Shown: positions 18,079 through 25,967, counted from the first letter of the stretch. The stretch is DNA of 49,684 nt from Anaerolineae bacterium (GCA_030605795.1 JAUWHR010000008.1:1-49684); one strand, 5' to 3'. A program made the numbers and translations. The notes: generated by a model not told the origin, from the letters alone.

Positions 18079-19140
18079 CTACTTTAATAGAGCCTGTACG
18101 ATCTCGTTCACATCATATTGCATGAGGGCGAGGTAGGTGCCAGCCGGACCATCGGGCTCGCTCAGGGAGCCAATATATAAAGGGACCAACTCAACGCCGG
18201 TGTCCTCTGCGACCCGTTCAGCCAGCCTTGGATTCGCCGTCGTCCCAACAAATATAGCTTTGGCCCCCAGTTCACGAATCGTATCCACCAGCTTGGCGAT
18301 TTCTTGGGCCGAGGGTTGCGCCGCCATGCTGTAGGCAGGAATCACGGCTCCAACCATCTCAAAGCCATAGCGGCGTCCGAAGTAACTAAAGGCTAGGTGG
18401 TCGGTCACCAGCATACGATCCTCAGGCGCGACCCGGGCCACCTGTACCTGAATCCAGGCATCCAGCTCTTTTAACTTCTCCACATACTCATGCGCATTGG
18501 TTTCATAGAGATCAGCGTTAGCCGGGTCGAGAGCGCCCAGGACATGAGCGGCGTTCTCAGCCCAGACGATGACGTTGAAAGCGTCAAACCAAACGTGGGG
18601 ATCGACTCCACCTTGAACTTGATAATGGGTTTCTCCCTCATCGTGTTCGTGGTCCTCCCCCTCGTCGCGCCCTCCACCAAACAAGCTCAGCTCGATCCCC
18701 TCAGAAAGCGACACGATCGGAACATCAACTGCGACTTGTTTAAGAGTCTGGTACATGAACTCTTCCAGCCCAACACCGTTGAGGAATATCACGTGGACGT
18801 TGATCATGGTCTGATAATCACCAGGAGTAGGCTCATAGGTGTGAGGGTCAGCGCCGAGGGGTATCAGGCCGATTAACTCGATTGCATCCCCTCCGATGTT
18901 GGCCACTACGTCGGCAACGATGTTGGTGGTGGCCACCACGCGCAAACTCTCACCCTCTCCCAAATCGGTTGGTGAAAGGTCGTAAATGTCGATCAGAAAG
19001 CTATTTTCAGCCTGCACAAATTCGCCAAACTTGTCAGGAGCCTTAATCATCTGAGAGGGGAATGATGAACAAGCGGCCAACACCAAAGAGGCCACCACCG
19101 CTACTATCCAGACCAGCTTAGAGGATTTTCGGATTGCCAT
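18079..19140 (-). CDS. znuA: Zinc/manganese ABC transporter substrate-binding lipoprotein
   Basis: A 353-residue cluster A-1 metal-binding lipoprotein. A signal peptide ends in the lipobox LAAC (Cys ~24). Metal-ligand positions are visible: GADPHTYEPTP (first His), GVDPHVWFD (second His) and VTDHLAFSYFGRRYGF (third His). Between the first two ligands lies an acidic, His-bearing loop (EDHEHDEGETH), which in this family is common in zinc rather than manganese binders. It captures the metal outside the membrane and delivers it to ZnuB. The ATG at 19140 follows TAGGGA; the TTG codon just before it is unlikely. Confidence 0.92.
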   Translation of the reverse strand: MAIRKSSKLVWIVAVVASLVLAACSSFPSQMIKAPDKFGEFVQAENSFLIDIYDLSPTDLGEGESLRVVATTNIVADVVANIGGDAIELIGLIPLGADPHTYEPTPGDYQTMINVHVIFLNGVGLEEFMYQTLKQVAVDVPIVSLSEGIELSLFGGGRDEGEDHEHDEGETHYQVQGGVDPHVWFDAFNVIVWAENAAHVLGALDPANADLYETNAHEYVEKLKELDAWIQVQVARVAPEDRMLVTDHLAFSYFGRRYGFEMVGAVIPAYSMAAQPSAQEIAKLVDTIRELGAKAIFVGTTANPRLAERVAEDTGVELVPLYIGSLSEPDGPAGTYLALMQYDVNEIVQALLK

Positions 19141-19314
19141 CAATCCCTATCCATGCTTATTCTACGCCCGTACAGGACTGCAGGAGGGTAAGGCGATATA
19201 TGCCAGATATTCTTGCTGCAACGAGCTATGATAAACACCTTGATGTGAAGCTGCGGCTTTGATTAATGTTGAGGATATTGAGCAGTAATCGTATTTCGTG
19301 TCCGCAGATTTGAT

Positions 19315-19758
19315 TTATGCCTCCACCTTTTCTTGACAAACTGGACACAGGCCCACCAATTCCAACATGTGGTCCTCAACCAGGAAACCGGTTTCACGAG
19401 CGATAGGGTCGATCAAGGTTGACATATTATCCAATCCGGGGAACTCAATTACCTGATGGCAATCCCGGCATATAAGATGATGGCCGTGGGCTAGCTCGGT
19501 CCGGGCGTAACTGTGGCAACCATCCTCACGGTGTACCCGGCGGATATGATCCATCTCCGATAATAGGGAAAGGGTTCGATACACGGTCACCAGACCCAGC
19601 GTCGAGCAGTAACGGCGAGCGCGCGCGTGGATTTCTTCCGGCCGCAGACAACCGTCAGCCTCCATCAACACCTGCAGCACTGACTGCCGCGGGCGAGTCA
19701 GGCGGTACCCCAAACGCTTTAGATCAGCTAGGACTCGTTCAACCTTCGGATTGGACAT
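19315..19758 (-). CDS. Fur-family transcriptional repressor, probably Zur-like
   Basis: About 147 residues. The N-terminal winged-helix contains RLTRPRQSVLQVLMEADGCLRPEEIHARAR and TVYRTLSLLSEMDHIRRV. The C-terminal half has the regulatory HGHHLICRDC metal site and the structural zinc pair in GLCPVCQEK. Its position as first gene before znuABC suggests it represses this importer when zinc is replete, though I could not find a convincing operator. I prefer the ATG at 19758 (MSNPKVER), because the ATG at 19776 coincides with the predicted transcription start. Confidence 0.88.
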   Translation of the reverse strand: MSNPKVERVLADLKRLGYRLTRPRQSVLQVLMEADGCLRPEEIHARARRYCSTLGLVTVYRTLSLLSEMDHIRRVHREDGCHSYARTELAHGHHLICRDCHQVIEFPGLDNMSTLIDPIARETGFLVEDHMLELVGLCPVCQEKVEA

Positions 19759-19781
19759 ATTGAAAATCTTTTTCATTAATA

Positions 19782-19810
19782 ATCTTACGACGCACTCGGG
19801 GTTCCGTCAA
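19782..19810 (-). promoter_or_regulatory. Sigma-70 promoter upstream of the Fur-family gene
   Basis: On the minus strand TTGACG (19810-19805) and TAAGAT (19787-19782) are 17 bases apart. Predicted initiation falls near 19775, so this promoter would drive the Fur-znuABC run from a very short leader. Confidence 0.6.
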
Positions 19811-19836
19811 GGTTGGTTTGTCGTTTGCTTGATCCC

Positions 19837-20146
19837 GATAACTAAGCAGCGTGTAGAATCCGCAAGCTCTGCTTTCGGGGCGCAAGCAAAGCTTGCACAC
19901 TCCAGAATGATATTGATAACTAAGCAGCGTGTGGAATCCGCAAGCTCTGCTTTCGGGGCGCAAGCAAAGCTTGCGCACTCCAGAATGATATTGATAACTA
20001 AGCAGCGTGTGGAGTCCAGAAGCTCTGCTTCTGGGCGCAAGCAAAGCTTGCACACTCCAGAATGATATTGATAACTAAGCAGCGTGTGGAGTCCAGAAGC
20101 TCTGCTTCTGGGCGCAAGCAAAGCTTGCGCACTCAAGAATGATATT
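19837..20146. repeat. Four tandem 77-78 bp repeats, each able to form a stem-loop
   Basis: Units start at 19837, 19915, 19993 and 20070 with GATAACTAAGCAGCGTGT and end with AGAATGATATT. Within each unit an 11-13 base arm (GCAAGCTCTGCTT in units 1-2) faces its near-complement AAGCAAAGCTTGC across about 8-9 bases, flanked by a second short pair (GGAGT with ACTCC in units 3-4). Units 1 and 2 share one loop version, units 3 and 4 another, so the array seems to have grown by duplication in pairs. It fills the space between the end of the DUF389-SH3 gene and the promoter of the Fur gene. Both strands carry open frames across the array, but they merely repeat with it. Confidence 0.9.
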
Positions 20147-20158
20147 GGGTGTAAAAGT

Positions 20159-21355
20159 TTAAGGTGTTGGCGAGGACGTAACCAATAATGTGGGCGTGAC
20201 CGACGGCGTTGGCGTGACTGTGGCCAGTATGCCCCCCACGATCCAACCTTCCTTTCCCTCGGCGGTTCGCACATGCCACCAAGTGTCCCCATCGACCTCT
20301 TCCGGATCGCTGATAATCAGTAGTAGGTCAGCCTCAGCCAAGAAGCCAATGATAGCCCCTCCGGGCGCATCACGCAGCATAGCCCCTTGATCTCCTGTTC
20401 CGATCACCACAGCCGACGGCGGGGTAGGCGTCGAGGTGACGGTGGATGTGTGCGTGGGTGTTGCGGTTGGGGTAGCCGTAGCGGTAGGCGTATTGGTGGG
20501 AGTCTTTGTGGCAGTAGCGGTTGCGGTGGGCGTAGGGGTAAACGTTGGGGTTGGCGTGGGTGTGGGGATAGAAGCCATCACCGAAGCCCCCATACCCGCT
20601 ACGCTGAACAGCGCTACAAGTCCCATCAGCACCATCGCCGCAGCCAGTGAGTGACTATTGCCGGTCAGAGGCCGAAATCCGAGAATCGTCAGCGTCACCA
20701 GACCGGCAACTACGGCCCAGGTTAGATGCAGGCCGAAGGTCAGCAATGCCCTCTGCCAGAGGTCAGGATTCCCAAGGACCAGACCGATCCCGGCGAGACC
20801 CAGGGGAAGCGCCAGCTCATATGCCACCGCGGCGCTGGGAAGCGCAGGGATATGCTCCTCGCGAGCCAAGCCGACCGCCATGAGCACGGCGCCGACCAGC
20901 AGCAGCCCAAAATCGATCAGGTTGAGCTTGGTGTGGCCCGCTGTCATTATCAGGCTGGGTTCAGACTCGGCATACAAACCACCGCTTAATCCGGCGGCCA
21001 GTGTCAGAAAAACAACCGCAACGGTCAGTGCAGCCAGCATCCGCAGGAAGAAGCGCGGCGAACCGGAAACTGCAGCCAGCGCCAGACCAACCACCGGCGC
21101 CATGCGTGGTGCAAGCAGCGCGCCGGCCACCAGAATCGCGCGTTGGTCGAACCTGAATCCCAAACCGATCAACAAGCCAGCTAAGAGAGCGTAGAGGAAC
21201 AGGTCTATAGTCGGGGAGACCTGGTGGGCCAGCCCTTCGAGAAAAACCTCCCGCTCGTCGGCCCTGAGTTGAGTAAGCATACGGCGGGCGCGTCTCCGTC
21301 GGGCGCGTGAGAGACGCTCATGGTCATTCAATGATTCAGTCATTTGTGGGCTCAT
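20159..21355 (-). CDS. DUF389 membrane protein fused to an extracytoplasmic SH3 domain
   Basis: A 398-residue protein. A basic N-terminal part (residues 15-35) precedes a DUF389 domain (~50-250) with about six helices and the family motif ILVAGALLAPRMAPVVGLALA. A Thr/Pro-rich linker (~264-312) leads to a bacterial SH3 domain (~316-378: GAMLRDAPGGAIIGFLAEADLL, DTWWHVRTAEGKEGWIV), and a second short Thr/Pro tail ends the chain. The SH3 part is presumably outside the membrane and may bind cell-wall or glycan material. The ATG at 21355 overlaps the stop of the decayed upstream gene as ATGA, which supports this start. DUF389 function is not established. It is a distant relative of the last part of the 1103-residue fusion at 2067. 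Confidence 0.85.
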   Translation of the reverse strand: MSPQMTESLNDHERLSRARRRRARRMLTQLRADEREVFLEGLAHQVSPTIDLFLYALLAGLLIGLGFRFDQRAILVAGALLAPRMAPVVGLALAAVSGSPRFFLRMLAALTVAVVFLTLAAGLSGGLYAESEPSLIMTAGHTKLNLIDFGLLLVGAVLMAVGLAREEHIPALPSAAVAYELALPLGLAGIGLVLGNPDLWQRALLTFGLHLTWAVVAGLVTLTILGFRPLTGNSHSLAAAMVLMGLVALFSVAGMGASVMASIPTPTPTPTFTPTPTATATATKTPTNTPTATATPTATPTHTSTVTSTPTPPSAVVIGTGDQGAMLRDAPGGAIIGFLAEADLLLIISDPEEVDGDTWWHVRTAEGKEGWIVGGILATVTPTPSVTPTLLVTSSPTP

Positions 21356-21558
21356 CGACGCAAACTAGCGACCAGGCGAAAAGGATTTTCGAGCATCGCC
21401 AGGGCGGAAGAGATATCGGGGACGACGACATTAGCCACTGTCAGGGCTTCGACCGCAAGACCTTCCTATTAGAGCACCAAAACACCAACTTCCGCCTGAC
21501 GCAACATTCCAGCATCATTGGCATCCTGAACAATGGCGATTAATTCCCCCGATTGCTG
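21352..21558 (-). pseudogene. Decayed C-terminus of a soluble P-type-ATPase-like phosphatase (COG4087 type)
   Basis: Reading the minus strand in one frame gives GELIAIVQDANDAGMLRQAE, VGVLVL, then TAA TAG, then EGLAVEALTVANVVVPDISS and ALAMLENPFRLVASLRR before a TGA. This matches the end of HAD-fold soluble P-type ATPase proteins, which run G-NDA-ML--A-LGIAV----EG----AL-ADVVV--I-DALDLLLNP-RL-ATLRR. Two consecutive stops replace the residues before EG, and nothing recognisable remains upstream of about 21558. The TGA overlaps the ATG of the DUF389-SH3 gene, so the intact ancestor was probably translationally coupled to it. The family match is from memory of the motif pattern. Confidence 0.75.
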
Positions 21559-21570
21559 CAGGGCGCAGGC

Positions 21571-21576
21571 ATTATA
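21571..21576 (-). promoter_or_regulatory. Possible -10 box for the DUF389-SH3 gene
   Basis: TATAAT on the minus strand, with only a poor -35 (TTATAA) 18 bases upstream. It lies just before the pseudogene and could drive it and the DUF389-SH3 gene. Low confidence. Confidence 0.3.
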
Positions 21577-21624
21577 GCACTGTATGACGGTAAGTTATAA
21601 ATATCGCGGGGAGGTTGTGAGATA

Positions 21625-21653
21625 TTGCTGCCCTTAAACGCCTCTGCTATAAT
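21625..21653 (+). promoter_or_regulatory. Promoter of the tRNA-Val gene
   Basis: TTGCTG (21625-21630) and TATAAT (21648-21653) are 17 bases apart, and the tRNA begins 11 bases after the -10 box. Confidence 0.75.
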
Positions 21654-21664
21654 GCCTCTATAAG

Positions 21665-21738
<74 letters not shown>

Positions 21739-21742
21739 CACT

Positions 21743-21785
21743 AGTCCTTATGGCTCAGCGAAATCGTTAGCCGTGAGGACTTTTT
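21743..21785 (+). terminator. Intrinsic terminator of the tRNA-Val gene
   Basis: AGTCCTTATGGCT (21743-21755) pairs with AGCCGTGAGGACT (21769-21781), allowing wobble pairs, and is followed directly by a TTTTT tract. Confidence 0.85.
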
Positions 21786-22236
21786 CAACCCCACGATCGT
21801 CTCCAGCCAACACTTATCGCCTTATGGAAGCTCACTTTACCGTAATAATCCAATAGATCCATTAAGCGACACCCGTCGATCGTGCCTGGCGATACCGGGT
21901 AGGTGAACGTGACCGCACGCCTCAGGAGCACTACCGGGAGATGTTCACCGTCTCCCATGTCCCAGCGGCCACCGAGCAGCGAGGTTTTGTATTCCAAGGC
22001 AGAGAAGTTTGTCTAACGCACTAATGAACAAACTAACTTTCTATCGCACAGCAGCCTGGGTATGATGTTGTTGATCCTAGATATCATCATGAATACAATA
22101 GTGGTATAGCTTCCGAGTTATAATGATTCTAAAAGAGGAAGATGACCCCAGTACGCTCGCATAACAGGGTAGAGTATATAAGATCAGGGCTTTTCATAAG
22201 CTGACCGCCTTGAGTTCAGGATCAAGGAGAAAATCG
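21786..22236. other. Intergenic region before the thiolase-like operon
   Basis: No convincing gene is present. A 70-codon minus-strand frame (21785-21997) has ordinary-looking composition but no family I recognise. Near 22130 a TATAAT with a poor -35 could belong to the promoter of the operon that starts at 22237. Confidence 0.35.
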
Positions 22237-23388
22237 ATGAGCGAACGTGTGGCAATTATCGGCGTTGGTTGGGTCGGCTACCGACCTAGTACGCCGGAAG
22301 TCTCTTACAAAGAATTGACCTATGAGGCGGCGGTCAAAGCGTACGCCGACGCGGGTGTGAACCCAAGGCGTGATGTGGATAGCTTTATTACCGTCGCCGA
22401 GGATTTCATCGAAGGCACTAGCATCTTCGATGAATATGTGCCGGATCAGCTAGGCGCGGTCTTGAAGCCGGTGCACACCATCGGCGGTGATGGACTCCAC
22501 GGTCTGGCGACGGCTCATATGCTCATTCGCACCGGCCAGAGCGAGATCGTGGTGGTTGAAGGTCACAGCAAAGCCTCCAACGTTGTGACGCTCCCCGAAG
22601 TGACCGCATACGCGCAGGACCCGATCATCAACCGACCCTTAGGCCTGAACACCGATTTCATCGCCGGGATGGAGATGAACCGCTACTTGTTCGAGACGGG
22701 AACCACCCTTGAGCAGTGCGCGGCGGTGTTGGTCAAGAACCGACGAAACGCGCTGCGCAACCCGTTGGCTCCTTATGGCGCCGATCTAACGCTGGATGAG
22801 GTGCTGGCTGGACCGCCGCTGGCTTGGCCGCTGGGTCGATATGAAGCTGCAAAACACGCCGATGGGGCTATCGTCATAGTGCTGGCATCAGAAGAGCGAG
22901 CCCGGAGCTTATGCGACAAGCCTGTGTGGGTCATTGGCGTTGGTTGGTGTAACGGCGCCCCCTCCCTGGAGAGCCGTGTGTGGGGTGATGTGCCTTACAT
23001 TCAGAAGGCCGCCGACATGGCTTACCGCCAGGCGGGCATCCGTCAGCCGCATTTGGCGATCGATTTCGCTGAATTGGACGACACCTACGCCTATAAAGAA
23101 TTGCAGCACATGGAGGCGCTGGGTTTTTGCCGTCCTGGCGAGGCAGGGATGCTCATTGAAGAGGGGGCCACAGAACCCGATGGCGAGATGCCGGTGAATG
23201 TCTCTGGTGGAAGCCTAGGGATGGGCAACCTGCTTGATGCAAATGGTCTGGCGCGCGCGTTAGAGGTGGTACTGCAACTGCGAGGGGAGGCCGGGCAGCG
23301 GCAATTGGATGAGGTCGAGGTCGGTCTCGCCCAATCATGGCGTGGAGTGCCCACCACCAGCGGCGCGGTAGCCATCCTGAGTAATTGA
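22237..23388 (+). CDS. Thiolase-like protein without the nucleophilic cysteine (subunit 1)
   Basis: A 383-residue thiolase-fold protein of the type that partners DUF35 proteins (N-terminus RVAIIGVGWVGY). At the position of the catalytic cysteine (usual pattern x-C-A/S-S/G-G) it has HTIGGDGLHGL at residues 80-90, with no cysteine. The C-terminal GHP-type histidine motif is replaced by VSGGSLGMGNLLDANG. It therefore cannot be a classical Claisen-type thiolase; related cysteine-less proteins act as retro-aldolases on acyl-CoA side chains (for example Ltp2 with ChsH2) or as non-catalytic partners. The ATG at 22237 follows AAGGAGA; a TTG-initiated frame to 22210 is less likely. It starts a four-gene plus-strand operon. 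The substrate is not evident. Confidence 0.85.
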   Translation: MSERVAIIGVGWVGYRPSTPEVSYKELTYEAAVKAYADAGVNPRRDVDSFITVAEDFIEGTSIFDEYVPDQLGAVLKPVHTIGGDGLHGLATAHMLIRTGQSEIVVVEGHSKASNVVTLPEVTAYAQDPIINRPLGLNTDFIAGMEMNRYLFETGTTLEQCAAVLVKNRRNALRNPLAPYGADLTLDEVLAGPPLAWPLGRYEAAKHADGAIVIVLASEERARSLCDKPVWVIGVGWCNGAPSLESRVWGDVPYIQKAADMAYRQAGIRQPHLAIDFAELDDTYAYKELQHMEALGFCRPGEAGMLIEEGATEPDGEMPVNVSGGSLGMGNLLDANGLARALEVVLQLRGEAGQRQLDEVEVGLAQSWRGVPTTSGAVAILSN

Positions 23389-23401
23389 GGAGGAGTGAAC
23401 C

Positions 23402-24574
23402 ATGGGAATGAGAAAAGTCGCCGTCGTCGGGGCCGGCATGACCAAGTTCATGCGACGCGCCCAGGAGACGGGCAAAGAACTCTCGTGGCAAGCCGCGCGC
23501 ATGGCATTGGCATCCTGCGAGATGACCCTTGACGACATCCAAGCCGTCTGTCTTGGCACCGCTCCTGATGCCTTCGATAGCATTCACCTGAAGGGAGAAT
23601 ACCTGAGTGATGGAGCGGGCGCATGGGGCAAACCTTACATGCGCTCCTATGTCGGCGGGGGCACCGGCGTCTTCGCCCCTATTCAAGGTTGGTACCATGT
23701 CGCCTCGGGCCTGTTTGACGCGGTCCTGGTGGTATGCGAGGAGAAGATGTCCAGCTTTTACCCCCACGCTCAGGGTGCTTTCCTGACCATCTTCGATCAC
23801 ACCACCGAGCGACCCCTGAAGCCCAATCTGCTGTGGATCTTCGCCATGGAGATGAACCGCTACATGCAGACCTATGGCATCTCAAAGGAAGACATCGCCC
23901 ATGTTGCCGTGAAGAACAAGCGCAACGCGGCCGATCATCCCTGCGCTCTGCTAGGGAATCCAGACATCACAGTAGAAGATGTGCTCAATTCAGAACTGTT
24001 GGCCTGGCCGGTGAACCGGCTCGATGTCAGCCCGGTGAGCGATGGGGCTGTGGCCCTGGTCATGGTCGCCGAGCACGTGGCCAAGCGGGTCACCGATAAG
24101 CCAGTCTGGATCCAAGGGGTTGGGTGGAGCCTGGATACAGCCTACTGGACCAACCGCGATCTGGCTTATCCACGCTATGTGGAGTACGCCGCTCGCATGG
24201 CTTACGAGATGGCCGGCATCAAGGAGCCCCGTAAAGAGATCAACATCGTGGAACCCTACGATCCATTCGATTACAAAGAGTGTCACCACCTGGAAGGTTT
24301 GCTGCTCGCCGACCGCGGTCAAGCACCCCAATTGGCAATTGATGGGGTGTCTTTACGGGACGGCGACATGCCAGTCTGTCCATCAGGCGGTTTATTAGGT
24401 GTGGGCAACCCCATCGCCGCGGCTGGTTTGATGAAAGTTGCTGAGATTTTCTGGCAACTGAGAGGCGAGGCGGGGGCGCGCCAGGTTCCCGGTCAGCCCA
24501 AGCGCGGCCTTGCCCAAGCATGGGGAGACCTGATGCAGGTGGGAACCGTGGTCATCATGGGGACCAATCCCTGA
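23402..24574 (+). CDS. Thiolase-like protein without the nucleophilic cysteine (subunit 2)
   Basis: A 390-residue paralogue of the preceding gene (KVAVVGAGMTKFMRRAQETG at the start; FAMEMNRYMQTYGISKEDIAHVAVKN in the middle matches MEMNRYLFETGTTLEQCAAVLVKN of subunit 1). At the nucleophile position it has RSYVGGGTGVF (residues 81-91), again with no cysteine, and CPSGGLLGVGNPIAAAG replaces the histidine motif. The two probably form a heteromer with the DUF35 proteins downstream. The ATG at 23402 is preceded by GAGGAGG and lies 13 bases after subunit 1. Confidence 0.85.
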   Translation: MGMRKVAVVGAGMTKFMRRAQETGKELSWQAARMALASCEMTLDDIQAVCLGTAPDAFDSIHLKGEYLSDGAGAWGKPYMRSYVGGGTGVFAPIQGWYHVASGLFDAVLVVCEEKMSSFYPHAQGAFLTIFDHTTERPLKPNLLWIFAMEMNRYMQTYGISKEDIAHVAVKNKRNAADHPCALLGNPDITVEDVLNSELLAWPVNRLDVSPVSDGAVALVMVAEHVAKRVTDKPVWIQGVGWSLDTAYWTNRDLAYPRYVEYAARMAYEMAGIKEPRKEINIVEPYDPFDYKECHHLEGLLLADRGQAPQLAIDGVSLRDGDMPVCPSGGLLGVGNPIAAAGLMKVAEIFWQLRGEAGARQVPGQPKRGLAQAWGDLMQVGTVVIMGTNP

Positions 24575-24589
24575 AAGGAGTAGCTGACA

Positions 24590-25105
24590 ATGACATCTAA
24601 AATCAAGGTATTTCCTGGTACGCCTTTGAGGGAGGTTGATTTCAAGGAGGGAAAGATCCTCTACCGCCACGATGAGATGAATGGCCAATACGCCTGGGAC
24701 ACGGGGATTGGCATCGGCAGCTACCTGGCGGCGTTAAAAGAGGGAGTCCTTCTGGGAAGTTACTGCCGGAGCTGCCGGCGCACGGTGGTGCCGCCGCGAA
24801 CGGTTTGTGAGTGGTGCTTCCGCCCGATGAACTCTTACATACCCTTGAAGGATACTGGGACGGTGAACACTTTCTCGCTGTGTTATATCACTTGGGATTT
24901 AAAACGAATCAAGGAACCGGAGATCTCGGCGGTGATCGAGATCGACGGCGCTTCCCCGCTGCATGGCATCATGCACAAACTAGGTGAGGTCGATCCAGAA
25001 GATGTCCATATTGGGATGCGGGTACAGGCGGTATGGAAGCCGGCCGACGAGCGGGAGGGAGCCATCACCGACATTCTGTATTTCAAGCCTATCAAGGAAG
25101 GGTGA
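24590..25105 (+). CDS. Zinc-ribbon/OB-fold protein, DUF35 family (partner 1)
   Basis: A 171-residue protein. Cysteines C59, C62, C73 and C76 form the rubredoxin-like zinc ribbon (YCRSCRRTVVPPRTVCEWC), and the OB-fold follows with DTGTVNTFSLCYITWD, AVIEIDGASPLHGIMHKLGEV and GMRVQAVWKP. It has an N-terminal extension of about 50 residues compared with minimal DUF35 proteins. In known complexes this family binds acyl-CoA and channels it between thiolase-fold partners. The ATG at 24590 follows GGAG, 15 bases after the second thiolase-like gene. Confidence 0.9.
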   Translation: MTSKIKVFPGTPLREVDFKEGKILYRHDEMNGQYAWDTGIGIGSYLAALKEGVLLGSYCRSCRRTVVPPRTVCEWCFRPMNSYIPLKDTGTVNTFSLCYITWDLKRIKEPEISAVIEIDGASPLHGIMHKLGEVDPEDVHIGMRVQAVWKPADEREGAITDILYFKPIKEG

Positions 25106-25107
25106 CC

Positions 25108-25575
25108 ATGAGCTTGTTAGAAAGATATCCGAACGCCCCGGGTGCTTGGTTGGGAGAGTTGCCGATCACCAGCCGCTACACGGCGGGTCTGGCTGGTGAG
25201 AGGTTCCTGAGGGCAATCAAAGATGATGGGAAGATCATGGGCTCACGCTGTGATCGGTGTGGGATTACCTATGTCCCTGCCCGGCAATTCTGTGAGCGTT
25301 GCCTGGACGAGTTGGATGAATGGCTTGATGTGGGGACAAAGGGCGAGGTGTACACCTTCACCCTATTGTTTGAAAATCTAGATGGCACGGCTAGAGAGGA
25401 GCCTGAGGTAGTGGCTTTCATCCGCCTGGGAGATGGCGGTTTGGTCCACAAGTTGGACGAGATCCATCTGGACGATCTAGACATCGGCATGCTGGTCGAA
25501 GCCGTGTTCAAGCCGGAGACAGAACGCCAGGGTTCGATCCTGGACATCGCCTACTTCCGGCCAACCTCTCCATAG
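25108..25575 (+). CDS. Zinc-ribbon/OB-fold protein, DUF35 family (partner 2)
   Basis: A 155-residue paralogue of partner 1. The zinc ribbon uses C48, C51, C62 and C65 (RCDRCGITYVPARQFCERC); the OB part has GEVYTFTLLFENLDG, EVVAFIRLGDGGLVHKLDEI and DIGMLVEAVFKPE. The ATG at 25108 lies two bases after the TGA of partner 1; the frame extending upstream to 25033 is a coincidence. Two thiolase-like and two DUF35 genes in a row suggest one enzyme complex with two unlike halves. Confidence 0.9.
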   Translation: MSLLERYPNAPGAWLGELPITSRYTAGLAGERFLRAIKDDGKIMGSRCDRCGITYVPARQFCERCLDELDEWLDVGTKGEVYTFTLLFENLDGTAREEPEVVAFIRLGDGGLVHKLDEIHLDDLDIGMLVEAVFKPETERQGSILDIAYFRPTSP

Positions 25576-25639
25576 AACAGCCGTCGACATCGCGTGGTTC
25601 ACATCCATGCCCCATATAGGAACGATAAGGTCGTGGGCT

Positions 25640-25915
25640 TGATGCGATCCTCAGGCCTTATGCTCGTAAGACCGCCAGCGAACAACTAGGATACGCTTTG
25701 ATCTGCACACTCGCAGATTTGAGTTCGAGTTCAAACATGATCCAACAGTAATTGCCCCAACAGAGATCTTTGTGCCCAACTACCAATATCCCGACCACTA
25801 CTAGGTCGAACTATCAGATGGCAGCTATCAGGTGAACCGCCAGACGCAGACCCTAACTGTCTACCATAAATCGGATCGCAAGGTGCATACCGTTCGCATT
25901 ACACAGGTAGGCTAG
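25640..25915 (+). pseudogene. Remnant of the C-terminal domain of a GH5/endoglycoceramidase-like glycosidase
   Basis: From 25688 one frame reads RIRFDLHTRRFEFEFKHDPT, VIAPTEIFVPNYQYPDHY, then TAG (25802-25804), then VELSDGSYQVNRQTQTLTVY and HKSDRKVHTVRITQVG to a TAG at 25913. This resembles the C-terminal beta domain of family 5 glycosidases (a R-P-Y-P segment, then F-FD--T--F-F-y, then APTEIFVP---YP). A second frame before 25668 reads GLMRSSGLMLVRP, consistent with the preceding part after a frameshift. The catalytic domain is gone. The family call is from motif memory and is moderate; that this is degraded coding sequence is clearer. Confidence 0.55.
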
Positions 25916-25967
25916 ATCACCATTCGAACGAGGTCACTGCCTACCATCACACAGGAGGAAATTAGTA

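Noticed and set aside
19837-20146. CRISPR array
   Set aside because: The units are contiguous and nearly identical over their full 77-78 bases, with no unique spacers, and no cas genes are present.
19739-20292. Open frames on both strands across the tandem repeat array, encoding repeated LCLRPESRACGFHTLLSYQ-like units
   Set aside because: The frames repeat only because the DNA repeats. They lack ribosome-binding sites, overlap the DUF389-SH3 and Fur gene ends, and give low-complexity sequence.
21785-21997. Minus-strand 70-codon frame after the tRNA-Val terminator
   Set aside because: Composition is ordinary, but I see no family, no good ribosome-binding site and overlap with the tRNA terminator T-tract. 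Not enough to call a gene.
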